64,000 bases of DNA, taken from NCBI GenBank assembly GCA_020055645.1, contig CM034549.1, positions 25,751,930-25,815,929 on the forward strand, given 5' to 3'. Under the pieces are notes generated by a model. It was given only the letters and a program-made list of their open reading frames with translations, searched no databases and had not been told where the DNA came from. The position numbers and the translations under genes were made by a program. This document shows positions 13,101 to 27,000 of this stretch, piece after piece (the stretch's first letter is position 1; each line of letters starts with the position of its first letter). The DNA is from Tomocerus qinae (lineage: Eukaryota; Arthropoda; Collembola; Entomobryomorpha; Tomoceridae).

Positions 13101-14107
13101 AGACGCGACCTTGAGAGAATACACAATAAACTTAAAGACCAATAACCATGCACCAACGGGAGCATCACACCACCTTTTTTATACAGGGTATTACTAATCA
13201 TAAATCAACATCCTGAAACATGCAGTAAATAATAGAATATAATATAGTAACATTATATCATTCCATGTCCAGTATTATTATTTAACTCTCAATTACTTGC
13301 GTGGTTGTTTACCCGTTAAGTTCTGTTGTGGTTACATACATTGCATTGCTATCGCCGTTTCTGTTCTCACACACGCATATGCAAAAATATAGTTATTTTA
13401 ACATATATTGCACCTATTTCTATGATAATGTACCTAAATTTGCGTCATGCGAGAATTTGCAAGCATCAACAGTGGTCTAGTTTTTCAGGTACTACTAGAA
13501 TAAGGAAATTTTAAATGGAAACTCAAGAATCAAATTACGCAGCAGTTAATTCTGAATATTTCATGTAAAATACAATCCTACATTATTTAGGATAATACTT
13601 TTAAATTTTGTAATGTAATTGGTTGGTAATATGCTACCGTTGATGAAGCTTGAGTTCAGAAGTATTAGTGTAGAGTAAATAACACGTCTGAGACCTTGCA
13701 ATGTTCAATGCTCTCGTGTATATTAATAAGTAGTAGAAAATATATTTAGGAATACGGACGTAACCCAGTATATAGTATGAAATTTATATGCCACAAGAGA
13801 TTACGAGTGTGTATGAAAATGTTAGTTTATGTGTTGGGAGTTGGGATCTTGATGTGTAACATATATTATAATAGAGGATGTATGGAATGCAAAGCTTGCG
13901 CTTGGATGGAAGTAAATACGTATGGTAGTATGTATGTATGTAGTAAAAAGTTTTAGGATTATGACAGCGTATATAGAATGCAGAAGTCTGAGCTCCTCTG
14001 TCTTTTCTCTCGTAGCTCTTGCAAGGACAACACGTGGAAGCCGTGAGTCTTTCAGCAACTACTATTTTCCAGCAGAATCTTGGGCTAAGCTCATTCTAGG
14101 AATCACC
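10188..14107. other. Intergenic region upstream of phosphoglycerate dehydrogenase
   Basis: No supported gene. The longest ORF, 148 codons on the plus strand at 10536-10982, has no recognisable domain and a skewed composition. A perfect 13-bp inverted repeat with a 1-nt spacer lies at 12946-12972. Around 13176-13195 there is TTTTTTATACAGGGTATTAC, resembling the ends of some arthropod mobile elements. The promoter of the dehydrogenase gene should lie near the right end, but no core element is clear. Confidence 0.4.
12946..12972. repeat. Perfect 13-bp inverted repeat
   Basis: TTCTGTTGAAAAT, one T, then the exact reverse complement. Short AT-rich hairpin in an intergenic region; may be chance or a small element remnant. 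Confidence 0.6.
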
Positions 14108-17100
14108 ATGCCTGCACCAAAAATCCTTATTTCAGATCCAGTCGATCAAGTCTGTGCCAATATTTTGAAGAAAAATGGATTTGAAGTCGACCAGATCAAA
14201 CTTACGAAAGAAGAACTCCTCCAAAAGATCAAGGTTATTAGAATTTTATATAAAATCACCTTAATCTATAAGTTAAAGTATACACCTACATCAAATTAAT
14301 ATTTTTTTCTTACTAGGACTATGAAGGACTTATTGTTCGTTCAGAAACAAAGGTGACAGCAGATGTTTTGGAAGCAGCTACCAATTTAAAAATAGTAGGA
14401 AGAGCTGGAACAGGTGTCGACAATGTTGACTGCGATACGGCAACCAAGCGAGGAATCCTTGTGATGAAGTGAGCAATTAACAATAAATTGGCTTATATGT
14501 AGCTTAGCTCTAAAAGGAATCCTTTATTCTTAAGCTTACCGTATTCGTTAAAATGGTATTTCTATACGTACGCTTTTGTGTATGTAATCATTTACATTGC
14601 CTTTTCACACATAAACCCCAAGAATTTTGTATTATTATTACGGAACCTTCTAAATAGCAAATTCGATAAAATTCCCCATTTTCAATTAGTTTTAGTTGGT
14701 CCGGTTTAACACAAATAGCCTTATTATGACGAATATGATGTGGGCTTAGGGATAGTATGGCCTGACTATGTAATTAATTCCAGTAAGATTGTGTAATGTT
14801 TTTACTAGTTTTGGGATTCCGTTTTTGTGGTTCTACCTGTATTTCTGTTTTATTCCGGATTTAATTAAGCGTGTATAGATACAGGAATATGAAAGAATGA
14901 GAATTGATTAGTTTCTATTCTGTGTTTATGATAGCACCCCAGGCGGCAATACTCTGAGCGCTGCTGAACACACATGTGCCTTGATTGCTTCCATGGCCCG
15001 GTAAGTATTCCTTTTATTTCTCACTACGATTCCCGGATTTATTGCTCCCTGCTCTGGTATTGTTTTAGTTTCTCGTATCAATCTGGGAGACTGCTGTTGA
15101 GAAGCATTCTCTAATATGCATAACGTTGCAAACGAAAGCAGCTTTAAAGAAAATACCTGCTGTTCTATTCTACACTTGTACTATTTCCATATCTAGTTCG
15201 ATTTTCTCTGGGTGTATGCACAGCATAAATACGAACAAAACATTTAATTTTGTTAATAAGAATGACGAAATAGTCTGTGATAGGCAACCACTGAATTGTT
15301 ACACAAGATACCCAATGGGCTACGAATTAATTACATTTTAGATTTAAAAGATCTACGTATAGGATTAGGAGAAATATTGGGAAATTCTTAATTCCAGGAG
15401 GGCTAATACCACGAAACAAAATTATTCATTAGATTTTCCCGTTGGAATCTCAACATTTATTTGCCGTAAATAAATCCCACAGCCCAGAATTAATTAACTA
15501 CATACCTTCTTCGATGAATGAGAACAATTAAAACCAGCAGAGTATGTGGTAACTTTTAGGGGAAGGTTTTATTACTATTGTAGAAAGTGTTTAGACATGT
15601 TTTTAGTGTGGATTTTATTGTTTTCTGATGCGCGTAAATATATTCATGAGAAAATGAAGAACTATTTAAAGGGAAGGCAAAATAGTTTGAGTTTCAGTCT
15701 GAGAATTTTGTTAATCTGAACAGAAACATTCCCCAAGCTTGTGCCTCCCTAAAGAATGGAGCCTGGGATAGAAAGTTATACTCTGGAAATGAGCTTTACG
15801 GAAAAACATTGGCCATCCTTGGACTTGGACGCATTGGAAAAGAAGTTGCTCTTAGAATGCAATCTTACGGAATGACGGTGAGCAAATTTCAGTTTCAAAT
15901 CAAAGTTTCTACCTGAAAAATTTTAAAGTGATTTTAATTATGTTTCTTATCATTTTAGACAATCGGTTTCGATCCAATCATTCCTGGAGAAGTCACCCGT
16001 GAATTTGGCGTTGAAAGCATGTCCTTAGAAGAGATTTGGCCTCAGGCTGATTACATCACTGTCCATACACCTTTGATTCCTCAAACTAAACGTAAGTGTT
16101 TGATAGAAATGATCTAGTTTTATGTAATCACTTTATTTGACGTGGGTATTGTTTATTTTCCATCTTTATTGATGTAGACTAGTAAACTGAGGTAATACTT
16201 AATTCTAATAGAAGTTTTTATCGAAATTTTCAGATTTGTTAAATGATACTGTATTCGCTAAGTGTAAAAAGGGAGTAAGACTTGTAAATGTTGCTCGAGG
16301 TGGCATCATCGATGAAGAATCTTTGTTAAGAAATTTAAAATCAGGCCAGTGTGGAGGTGCAGGACTTGACGTATTTGTTGAAGAACCACCCAAGAGTGAA
16401 TACTACAAGTAAGTATTTTGCATCTAAGATATTTTTATTACATGTGTTTGTTAATGTCTTATGATTATGTTTTCAGAGAGCTCCTGAATCATCCCAAAAT
16501 GGTATGTACCCCTCATTTGGGAGCTAGTACATCCGAAGCTCAACTTCGAGTTGCTGAAGAAATCGGAGATCAATTTGTGTCTTTCTTCAATGTAAGATAA
16601 TGTTTTGAAATTATTTTTTAATCAGCACTGAATACAAAAAAGAACAGAGTAACATTTTATTATTTTAACTAGGGTACTTCACTTATTGGAGCTGTGAACG
16701 CCGGTAGTCTTGCCTCTGCAATGGCTGGCTCAAACAAGCCTTGGTTGACCTTGGGACGGTCGTTAGGCCTGGTTGTTTCAGTTTTAGGATCAGCAAGTAG
16801 CATTGATATAACTGCTTTGGGTAATTCGTTTAATTTTGTTGTTTTTAATTCAGCATTCTTTAGTTTGCGTACATACACAAGTACTCATGCTTATCTTTTG
16901 AATATTTGCATTTCACAGTGAGTTGAGTACAGATGAAAAGATTAGCAGGTTTAATAACCTATTAATTTAGAGTTTGTATCGCACTAATGTTTAATGGAAT
17001 ATGTTATTTACATTATCCCACTGTTTGCAAAAGATTACTGATTGAAAATGCTTTGAATTGGGATCCTGTATAAAATAGACTTTGTACGAGTATATCATCT

Positions 17101-18205
17101 CAGCTGTTGATTAGATCAATATAAAATCAAATTGAATTTTCAGATTCGGATTTGAGTGATGTGAGCTTCCTTCCCTCCGCTGTTGTAAGTGGATATCTGT
17201 CGGGAACGACACAAGACGCTAATATTAATATGATTAATGGACCTGCTCTAGCTAAGGAAAAAGGAATAGCTCTAACTGTAAAGAAGGCTCAACCTGAAGG
17301 AGAAACTAAAAAAACTCTTCTTGTTACTGCATTAGTTGGATCCAATAAAATCAATATTGAAGGTAGGTTCATCTACTAAAACTTTTATCACACGATTATG
17401 CAACCTCCTTTTAATAGGTCAACAAGAAGTTAGCCCATAAATCCTTTTCTATTTAAGAATTCCGTCTTGGTTGCATATCTTGAAGACGAAAGTTTAAATT
17501 AATATCATTCTGTGCGATGGATTCTCTAAACTTTGCCGCACCTCATGAATGATCAGTAAATTAAAATGTAGAAAATGCCTTGTACAAGAAGTTGAAATGT
17601 TATTGCATGCTACATTTACATAAGGTTCTAAGAAAAAGTCCATCTCTCCTGACGATGATCTTTTTCTGCATTTAATGAAACATGTTCATGAAAATGAAAA
17701 ATGGACTACTTTTTTTATTGCAAAACTTGCCAAGAGCTACAAACCTTGAACTTTTCTGACAATATGCTGATATATGGTTGAAATTGTGTATGAACAGGAA
17801 CTTTGGTAGGAGATATAGCAGTTCTTAAGACGATCAATGGAAGCGCCTTTTCCGACGGACTTCCTCTTACTGGCACTTTGGCCTTTTTGACAGGAAGTGA
17901 AAGTAGCAACGCTTATAGTTCTGTTGAAGGTAAAAATCAGAAAGACTATAATAAAATAGTGTCTTAATCCTTGAATGAAGTGAAAGCAATGAGCAATTGG
18001 ATCACATTTATTTGATTATTCTGTGTGCTAAGATGTTTGGTGTTTTGTAGGTGCTCTAGCTAAGCAAAGTCTGTCGGCCTCAGCCATATACCGATCGAAT
18101 TCCGGGGAAACAACTTGGTTTGCAGCGCGTGTACCTGGAGCCGATAGTAAACTAGATCTTTCAGGAGCAGCTGGACTTAAGTTTATTGCTGCAAGAAGCT
18201 TCTAA
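14108..18205 (+). CDS. PHGDH: D-3-phosphoglycerate dehydrogenase
   Basis: Oxidises 3-phosphoglycerate to 3-phosphohydroxypyruvate with NAD+, the first step of serine synthesis, in the cytosol. Eleven exons: 14108-14233, 14317-14468, 14935-15000, 15724-15877, 15959-16091, 16234-16408, 16477-16591, 16673-16820, 17144-17362, 17798-17929 and 18051-18205. They total 1575 nt, or 524 aa, near the 533 aa of the human type I enzyme. The N-terminal substrate-domain half has [11 protein letters not shown]. The Rossmann dinucleotide site is GLGRIG at residues 148-153. The catalytic set is Arg232 in VARGGIID, an acidic residue in VFVEEP (260-261) and His282 in CTPHLGAS. The C-terminal part (from about 305) covers the ASB-like and regulatory region of the long form. 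All junctions are GT-AG and in phase. The context AATCACCATG is a reasonable start. AATAAA at 18670-18675 is a candidate polyadenylation signal. Confidence 0.97.
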
Positions 18206-20500
18206 ATCCCAAATCACATTTATTTGCACTTAAACTCTCTGTATAGCTAAGCTAAAAAGAGTACTGATATCTATATAAACTCATCTAAAAGAGAGTGTAT
18301 AGTGTAAGTGGAAGAAACTTCTTCCTATTCGCCAACTTCCATGTTTTCTTAGTAATATAACATACTCGTCACAACTATAAATAACACTTTCCATACTAGA
18401 ATACTAATCAAACCTTAATGAATAGAGTGTGAGGTACTAAAGGAGAAATAGCTAAACGGCTGCTCCAATCAAAACCAATGAGATTGCTCCTTTGCTCCAA
18501 ATTTGTGTATGCAAAATATTTCCAAGCTTTACTTAACCTTGTTAGTTATTTTCTATTGAACTGCCGTGCCATAATCCTAAAGTGCTTGCGCTTTTAATGT
18601 TCACTGCACTTTGTAATCCGCTGCTTCCAATGTGCGTGTTTGTGAAATTATTCTAACAATAAGTAGACCAATAAACCAAATCCGTCAACAGGAGAGAGTT
18701 TATTCATTAAAATCCACTTTCATGAATGTATCTAAACTTTCTTTGTAGTTCTCTACTTCACAAGGCTTCTACTATTCCGTCGACACACTTTAGGTGTTAA
18801 TACTTTAATGTTCCTTTTCGAAACAAAGTTTGTTTTACTACATATGTTGTTCAGTTAATTAATAAGTTTCCTTTGTAATCTTAGCGTAAACAGTTTTAGA
18901 TAAGATGTTCATCGTTATTTCTATATCCATTTAAGTAGCAATAGTTTCAAGAACGTGTGAAATCCATTTACATGTATTACTTACCATTTGGTAATGATGG
19001 AGTAACCGGAATACTGACATATCGAAATGTACATAGAATTTGAATACTACCTAATACATATCAAATAAAGTCCAATAGTAATTAATAAGTATCTATACAA
19101 CTTCAGGTGCTAAACCAAACGACTACGTCATTGCCTTCGAAGTAAGTTTAACTACGATAAAGCAATATAGTAGCTATTAATATCTGTAAATTATGCATCG
19201 CATTTAAAAAACCAAAATACGCACCTTTACAGGAATGTATATTTTTTTCCATTTCATTCCTATGTAAAGCTGAAGAAGAAAACTGGAATAGTGAATCAAA
19301 CTTTACATGACCATAATCAGATTATCAAGTGTTATGTAGTATGAAGGCTGCTTATATGATTATTTTGTGCATATGTATTAGAGATTCTAAAATTTAATTT
19401 CTTCTTAAATAAGTTATCGCTCACAATTCTGCAATATGTGAGTACGCACACACAAGCTTCATCTACGGTGTAAATTGTTTATTACATCATTATCATTTAC
19501 ATCACCATATTTAATATAAATCATCACAACTAAACGAAACAACATATAAAGAATTATTTTGTGCTCAAAAAGAAGCCAACACAAACGATATTAAACTAAA
19601 CTAGGTCAAAGTTTACAGGTACACAAGATACACACTCTCGCGACATCATCCTAATAATTACGCTGAATTAGCTGTTTACTACATGCGCGACATACAATAG
19701 CATACACATCTCTATACTATATAGCACAATCCACTAATGCCTGTTAATAATCATCATAATGATTTTAGAGTTAAGTGAAAGGGGAAAAATTATGCACTAG
19801 ATACTATTTATCATATACTTTTAACGTTTTTGAAATCTAAACTTTTATTTGTCACAAATGGATTAACAACTATCGTATCAAACGGTTTAGTTTAGTACTA
19901 ACGTCCTACCTTTAAGTATAATATTATTACGATTTTAGTACAAAGTGTAAACAGTAGGATTCCAAATCTTAAAATATTTATCCCTGCATAGCAAATAACA
20001 AGAATAGAATATTTTAGAGTAGAAGTATATTTTACAGTTTCTCAGATCCTATTGAGATAAATATCACTTAATTTCACTGGTACTTACAGTACATTACATT
20101 GTAAGTAATTGATTGGCAATTGACACTAACTATATTGTTTAAATTTTCTATAAATCGAAATAGCAGACATAGCGTGTGGATTCATATAATGTTTGAGTAC
20201 ATTGTTTCATGTACATTGAGTACTTTGGTTTAAAAATTGGAAGTAGATTTTTAGTAACGTAGAACAACATTTATATTCAGTCATGATCAGCATCTTCCTG
20301 GATGGAAACGCCTAATTTATAAAGCTTCTCTCTGAATCTACACAAAACGGTAAGTACAGTTTAAAGTTTAGCTTCTTAGATTCTTAGATAAATGTAACAC
20401 GCACTGCATTAAATCGTACGAAGTCGGAGTGTGCCTTCTGGAAGTAAATAATTTTTTGATTCGACTCAGAATTTGTAGAATGTTGTACATGATTGTACTT
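18206..20500. other. 3' flank of PHGDH and convergent intergenic region
   Basis: Holds the 3' UTR of the dehydrogenase (AATAAA at 18670-18675, another candidate near 19060) and, from the other side, the 3' UTR of the minus-strand small membrane protein. The two genes converge. No ORF or RNA gene is supported. Confidence 0.45.
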
Positions 20501-21026
20501 TTAAATTCGTTCATAAGTAAGCTCTGGTTGACAACCATTCAAGGTAAAAACGATTCCATCCTGGCAAAAAAATAAAAATAATAAATTAGTAAAACATTTC
20601 AAATCATACACTGAATCATTTACATTACTTAGTGTGTGTACATCGGGTACATTACATAATGTACATTGCAGACTGAAAAATTGGAGAAAATACATCGATT
20701 ACATACAAATATTAAAGCCCGAAGAAAATGCTATGAAGGTGCTACTACCGAAATTTTCAAAGCTAAGACTTAACAAATGAGATTGTTACACTTACCCGGA
20801 TCAAATTAGGCAAATCAGACCAGAATTCGTAATGAGGAATCATTTCTTGCCCTTCTGCACCTCGAAGATATTTGCGGACGACAATACCACCCCCAAAGTA
20901 CACCAAACATAGTGTAAAGAAAAGGATACAGAAGATAGTTCCTCCAGAGTAGCCAGTATCAATCACAGCTGGGGCAAGAGTTGTCAATGCCGCAGGAACA
21001 GCAGTAGAAGTAGTAGGAGTACTCAT
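20501..21026 (-). CDS. Small single-pass membrane protein with CD-MPR-like cytosolic tail
   Basis: Two coding exons, 21026..20796 and 20560..20501, give 96 aa. A Thr/Ala/Pro-rich N-terminus (about residues 1-27) precedes a single helix (FCILFFTLCLVYFGGGIVV, about 32-50). The tail runs RKYLRGAEGQEMIPHYEFW, then SDLPNLIRDGIVFTLNGC, and ends LTYERI. The spacing of GA-G-E-x-x-P-H-x-x-F-W-x-D-L-x-N-L-x-x-D-G matches the tail of the vertebrate cation-dependent mannose-6-phosphate receptor as I remember it. The lumenal lectin domain is absent, so it cannot bind mannose-6-phosphate in the known way. A role in endosome or Golgi trafficking is inference. A GTAAGAG donor just after 21546 and an acceptor at about 21036 suggest a 5' UTR exon upstream. 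The exon joint is phase 0 (IR|DG). Confidence 0.8.
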
Positions 21027-24000
21027 TGCTCTATTCTTCAAAAAAATACGTTTTTAATTTTTTATAATAAGTAACTTCATATTATATACTTTTGTAACGA
21101 GAAAGATTTTCTCTCTTCTCATAATAATCTGACGCGAATAGTAAATGCCATGTTTCCAATATTCAATATTTTATAATTTAACTGCCCTCGCAAAGAAAGC
21201 TATTTGTTTGTAGGTATCTAATAAATAGGCACCATCAAACGTAGTTTACTATAATTTAGTATCCAAAATCCAAATACTTTTATTTCAAAAATGCGAATAA
21301 CCACCTGTAGCCTAGAATCAAGGTATGCAATTAATTTCTATTTAGAGATGCTCATTATAATTAATATCTGCATACAAACCATCAATTTAGTTAACTTTTA
21401 ACTATATCTAATACTGCGATGTGTTTCTTTTGCTGTAATTAGCATATCTAACAACACGTAATTTGTTTTATGTACAGTTCTCAGTTTAGTTTGATTTGAA
21501 CTAGCAAAAACTACTAGCGATTATAGAAATTGTTTTGACTCTTACCTTTAGATCGTTAGTTTTTATGAACAATATGCCTAGATTCCTGTAACTTTTCTTT
21601 TCAAAAATTATCTTTGTACTAAATGTCAACTACTTACAACTTACTACGCAAAACTTTAGTACGCAAATTACAATTTCTCTATTCTACTACACTAATACGA
21701 TACGAGGAGCGGAGCTATGTAACAAAGCATTTCAAATCTCGTGTCAGGCTACTCATATGATTTACTCGTTTCTCACCATAGATCACAAAATATTGGCAAA
21801 TATCTTCAAAATTCATGAAAATTTATTGCTATATATTTCGCATGAAAATAGGAATTTATTATTCAGAAATCGATGTAAGTAAATGTATGTGTACATACTG
21901 ACATGGCATAAGCGAACTAGAATAGACATACAGGCTAAAACTTTGCCTTTCCAAAAAGTTTACCCAAAATGTACCAGCATTTCTCTGAACTGTCTCAGTA
22001 ATGAAATTCAGCGTATTATTTTAAGCAAATTTTGTAAGCAATTCCATTTAGCTAGTCACATCCAATAAATGTCTAATAACTGATAACAAATCAATCAAGA
22101 TAAAAGCTGTATTATTTCATATGTGCGCTATGCTATGTTAGGTTGAATCTCAAAGGATATACATGTATTTAAATTTATTCATCGACATACCTCCAGTCAT
22201 ATCGAGAATAGAATATGAATTTATTTAACTTAACTCATTTTGCACGAAATAATTAAATATGAAGACTAGTAAGCTACAGCTTTTAAGCTAAAGATGCAAA
22301 TAATCGTTTTGGTGGATGTCTTTATAATTTTTTTGGAGAATGCAAACTTCTTTCGATTCGATACACATACAATCATACAATACATGGTGCTATGAGACAA
22401 AATCACGACAAAATAAAAATACCATTACAAACTTGTAGCATATAATATATGATATGATTACACATATGCCCATCAAGCTTATTTGTTAAATGGTATTAAA
22501 AAAAAGACAGGATTGAAATAGAAACTATTAACATAACATAAATATTAATAAAAATATATCATATGTAAAAATGCTGAATACGCCATTTATATTTGAGATA
22601 TTAGTTGTACATAGCATGAGCGAATAGTTTACGCTTTTGTTTTGGGTATCGTATAGTATAAATATAAATTGAAGCTCTCTATTTACAAAGAAAAGAGGCA
22701 AGTATGCTGTATTAATGAACCAGAGTACCATTTGAAATAATTCAACATTTGTTTTGCCATAAACAGTACCGTACCAATTGAGACAAAATCAAAATGTGAT
22801 GGAATGAAATGTAACTAAATTATTGTGTGACCGAAGACGACTACCCGACTAGTAATTACTACAGCCTCTTACTGTGTACGTAGTTTGTTGGTAAATCTGG
22901 CAAACAATAACAAAATATGAATTTACGGAATTCGCATGAATAAATATACAAACATCACATGGAAATGATTGACACATTTCTTATCAAAACTTTAAGCAGT
23001 TTAAACTGGATTCCAATCAAAGTAATACGACTTGGGTAAGGATCAATGTGTATTCTGGTACTTCGTTAATATACATTTACTACGTTTGATAGCCTAGAAG
23101 GTATTGAATGAAAGATGTATGTAACAAAAATAGTCAGAGTTATGCCGAATGTCAAATGTCAAGCAGTAGCATATCTGCATGAACTTTATAATGAAAGGTG
23201 ATTAACCGTAAATAAGCCACTTAATAACGTTTCCCAAGACTATTTGTATAAGAAAGTAAAAATTAATTTCATGCTTTTCCAACTTCAACTATATGAAAAA
23301 AGTGAGCTGAAACTGATGCATCTTCTGATTTTTACATAGTACAAGCAGACATATTACATCATACATGTGTGTACAAGAAAATAATCGTAAAATATACATA
23401 TTGTAGAGTAGACTGAATTTCCTTGGGAAAAAATCATGGACTAGTTCGGTTTTATTCATAAAAATGAATTTAATCTTATGGCCCATAGAAAAAGGTAAAT
23501 TAAGATTTACATTGACAAAGTTTCAGACTTGTGTCGTCAAAAATAAAAATATCTGGGCAGCGGCAGCGATTACATGCAATACATATATAATATCGTACAT
23601 GTATATTTACAAACCTATAAGACGAAGAGTGACATTCAATGAAATCCGCATTTTGTAAAGTCTTATTTCACTGCTTTCCACCTCCACATAAACTTGGAAA
23701 CGTCATTTGCCATAGCTGTATTATTTACAAATGACTATAGTGCGAACAATAAACATTTTCAGCATATCACACACATAATTACATAATTTGTGACCCTGGA
23801 AAAGATATTTTATGTAACCAAAATCTGTTCACAGACTTTAAGTAGTTGTAGTTAATATTCTAGGACATTATTGCTTTTCGACAAAAGCTGAACCACATTT
23901 GTAATTCCAGACTGTACGTGAGAAGATAGGGATGGGGAATAACATTTCATTGTACTAGATAAACCTTAACTTATGCTTGCCTCGATATGTGAATGTAGAA

Positions 24001-27000
24001 GTTGTCAATGTGCAACTGAAACGAGTGATCAACTCTATACTGGTTCTCAAATGAAATTGACATTAAATATTAATGAATAATTTATTATAGAAATGATAAT
24101 ATATACAGTAGTAGAGCTAGAAATAGTTACCATTAAAATGTAACAATACAACAGTTTAAAATGAATATGCTATAAATACGTCACTTCAGTTGGTATTGAA
24201 ATAAACAAGACTAACGTTATAGTGGTACAGGTTTTTAAAATAAAACAAGACATGCAACTTTGAAAATGAAATAAAACTTTCTATGAAATTAGCCCCTGTT
24301 TGTACTACGATTCCATCTTGATAATTTTCTACAAAGTCAAGGCTGGAAAGTTGCATCTTCTTAATCAATCATTCACAATCAAATAGCATTTTGCATTTAA
24401 GAAGGTATAATAATATAAGGAAGGTATACTTAGTGAAACATTTCCACTGATTATAATTTAATGAAAAAATGCAATATAACGTCACTAAAAGAGTGAAGGT
24501 TAAAAATTAAATTTTGACTAGTTTGTTTCGATCCATTCTGAAATTTTAATACAATCGATAATAGCATAGTGCATAATTCATGACTGCATATAATGGTCTA
24601 AATGGAAGATTATTTCAACCTATTCAATTGTTAAATGGGCTAAATCTAGTTTAAGAGCATAATTCAAACTCCTGTTATCGACAAGAGGTGAGAGTTACTC
24701 TGTTACTTGTGCGTAGAAGTTGCGACTTTAAATAGTGATACTTGTGCAGTTTGTTCACGCTATATTGTCATTAATCCGACTCGTGTATCTCTATATTTTC
24801 ACAGCCAGCGATATTGAAATTGAACAGGTAAGAGATTTATGTTAGCCTAACATCATCAATAACCGATTAGAATTCATTATTCACTTGAGTATCTATGTAC
24901 AAGCACAGAATGTATAAGTACCTATATCCATTAAGTTTTCCAGATTTTACTGAAAAAGAGTGAAATAAATTCTGTTGACTCATCTTGCTTACTAATTATT
25001 GTAATTCACATTTCTGTAATTTTCTCTTTTAAAACCCTATTTCGGCTGTTACAAATTTTAAAAGTTATATATATCGAAACTTTAATAGTTTATAGCACAA
25101 AACAGATCTATAAAAACTATCTGATACCTTTGTTACCGAAATTGAAATGTTACTGAAACCTCAATTCATGTTGGTCCCATAAAGATGCAAGAAACGAAAT
25201 TCGGGTTATTTTTATAAGTACTTTTCGGGTCTCTTTCAAATGTCAAAGCACGCGTGTTTATAGGGTATGTTTTATATTTATAACAATACAATATACATCA
25301 ACTGAACTATTTGCTTATAAAATCTCCACAATTCCCAACTGTAAGATTAGTTAAGTCTAAAAATAATCTAGGATTTTGGTGACAGTTCATGGTTATTATC
25401 AGTATTCTGATTTGGAATGGAAGATGTCAAGGTGTTTGACACCTTGATACTTATCAAGGAATTGTATGCCCGACTTCTGCTATATCATAAACATTGTGTA
25501 TTATAATAGTGATAATCTAATAGTGATTAATCATTAAATTAGATTAATACTCTCGGTTCAGAACGGTTGAAAAAGTGCCGACGCACGTAGCTTCATATAG
25601 GAACCTTACAAATAAGTTTGGTGCATTGGCTTACATAATAATATGAGGATTAGAAAATAATTGTCGAACTAATTATTAGTGTTATGCTTAGAAAAAACCT
25701 CATTGTTGATAGATGAACACTTGCAATAAAACTGTGATTAAAAGAAATAGGGAATCGATGTAAATTCTTCAAATCCCTATACGGCGAATTACATGATATG
25801 AAACCATACCCCTATATAGCTACCAATGATGATAAAATGGATGCAAATGCCCCGTAAAATTGAACCGTGAACTTTTGCCGCAAAATGTGCTTACACGGTT
25901 ACAAGTACCAACAATTGACAATTACAAAAGCAGCATAAGTAATGTCAGCATATTTTTATCTTCTCCTGGCAGGCAAACTTAAATATTAGTACTTATCTGT
26001 GCATGCAATGAATTGTGGAGATTACCGACTTTGACATAACTGCTTATTGTGTGTTAGGACTATCAAACTAAACAAGCTCCTTTTCACATATTCCTACAGA
26101 AGAATTTTCTCCCCTGAGTAGATAAAAGCCTAATGGACATTATTATGGCATCCACAATGGTTACAAATCCAAATAATGTAGTGAGATTGCTTATTGCCTA
26201 CCTATGAATCCGTCCCTCCTCAAGTTTCTAATGCTTCTGGCTACAAATAAAAGAAATTACGGAAATATTGAAGTCGAAGGAGATTGAATGTTAGTATTTG
26301 TTCTGCTTACGTACTTACAGGAAGCACTAAATATACAATCTTCGGTATACATCTTCTGTATTATGAAGGCACATACAAATACATTTACATGATATCAAAA
26401 AATTGTTTTTCAAAACCAAATATTAGTAGTTAAACTCAGAATTTGTATTTATGTTTACATTTTAAACAATTTATTGTGTATAGTGAGTACATCGTTTAAA
26501 GGTGAGGAATACTGCAATGATTTTCCGTAACCATAAACATGATAGATTACTAGTACATGAATACAGTAATAAACCTAGGTTAATAATTGAACATTTACAT
26601 AATGGTGATAGTTAGTCAGGATTTTTTTCATTATTTTAACTTTTCCCTTGACACCGTGATTAGAAAATAGTTCACATTTCCATTTGTAATTGAGTATGAA
26701 AGTGAATGAAGACGACGGTAGGAAAAGTGGAGAGATTATCATATTGGGTTCCTATCTGTCGATTATAAAACATATGATAATAGGTATTCAGCGAGATTAC
26801 TGGCGTTTGCAGCCCCTTGTGTTGTGCTTGTCCACGTGGGTATGAACTGAAACGAAAAGAATCATAAAACGTCCACTTTTCCCATAGTGTTTCGTTTTTG
26901 TGGGATTTTGATGAATCTGTCGTGGCTCTCTGTTAATGTGATATGGTTATTATCGTACCTCAACTTAATAGGTACATATAAAGAGACACTTATGGTTACG

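Noticed and set aside
13176-13195. ATACAGGGT-type sequence as a transposon end
   Set aside because: Only one short end-like motif, no partner end or target duplication found.
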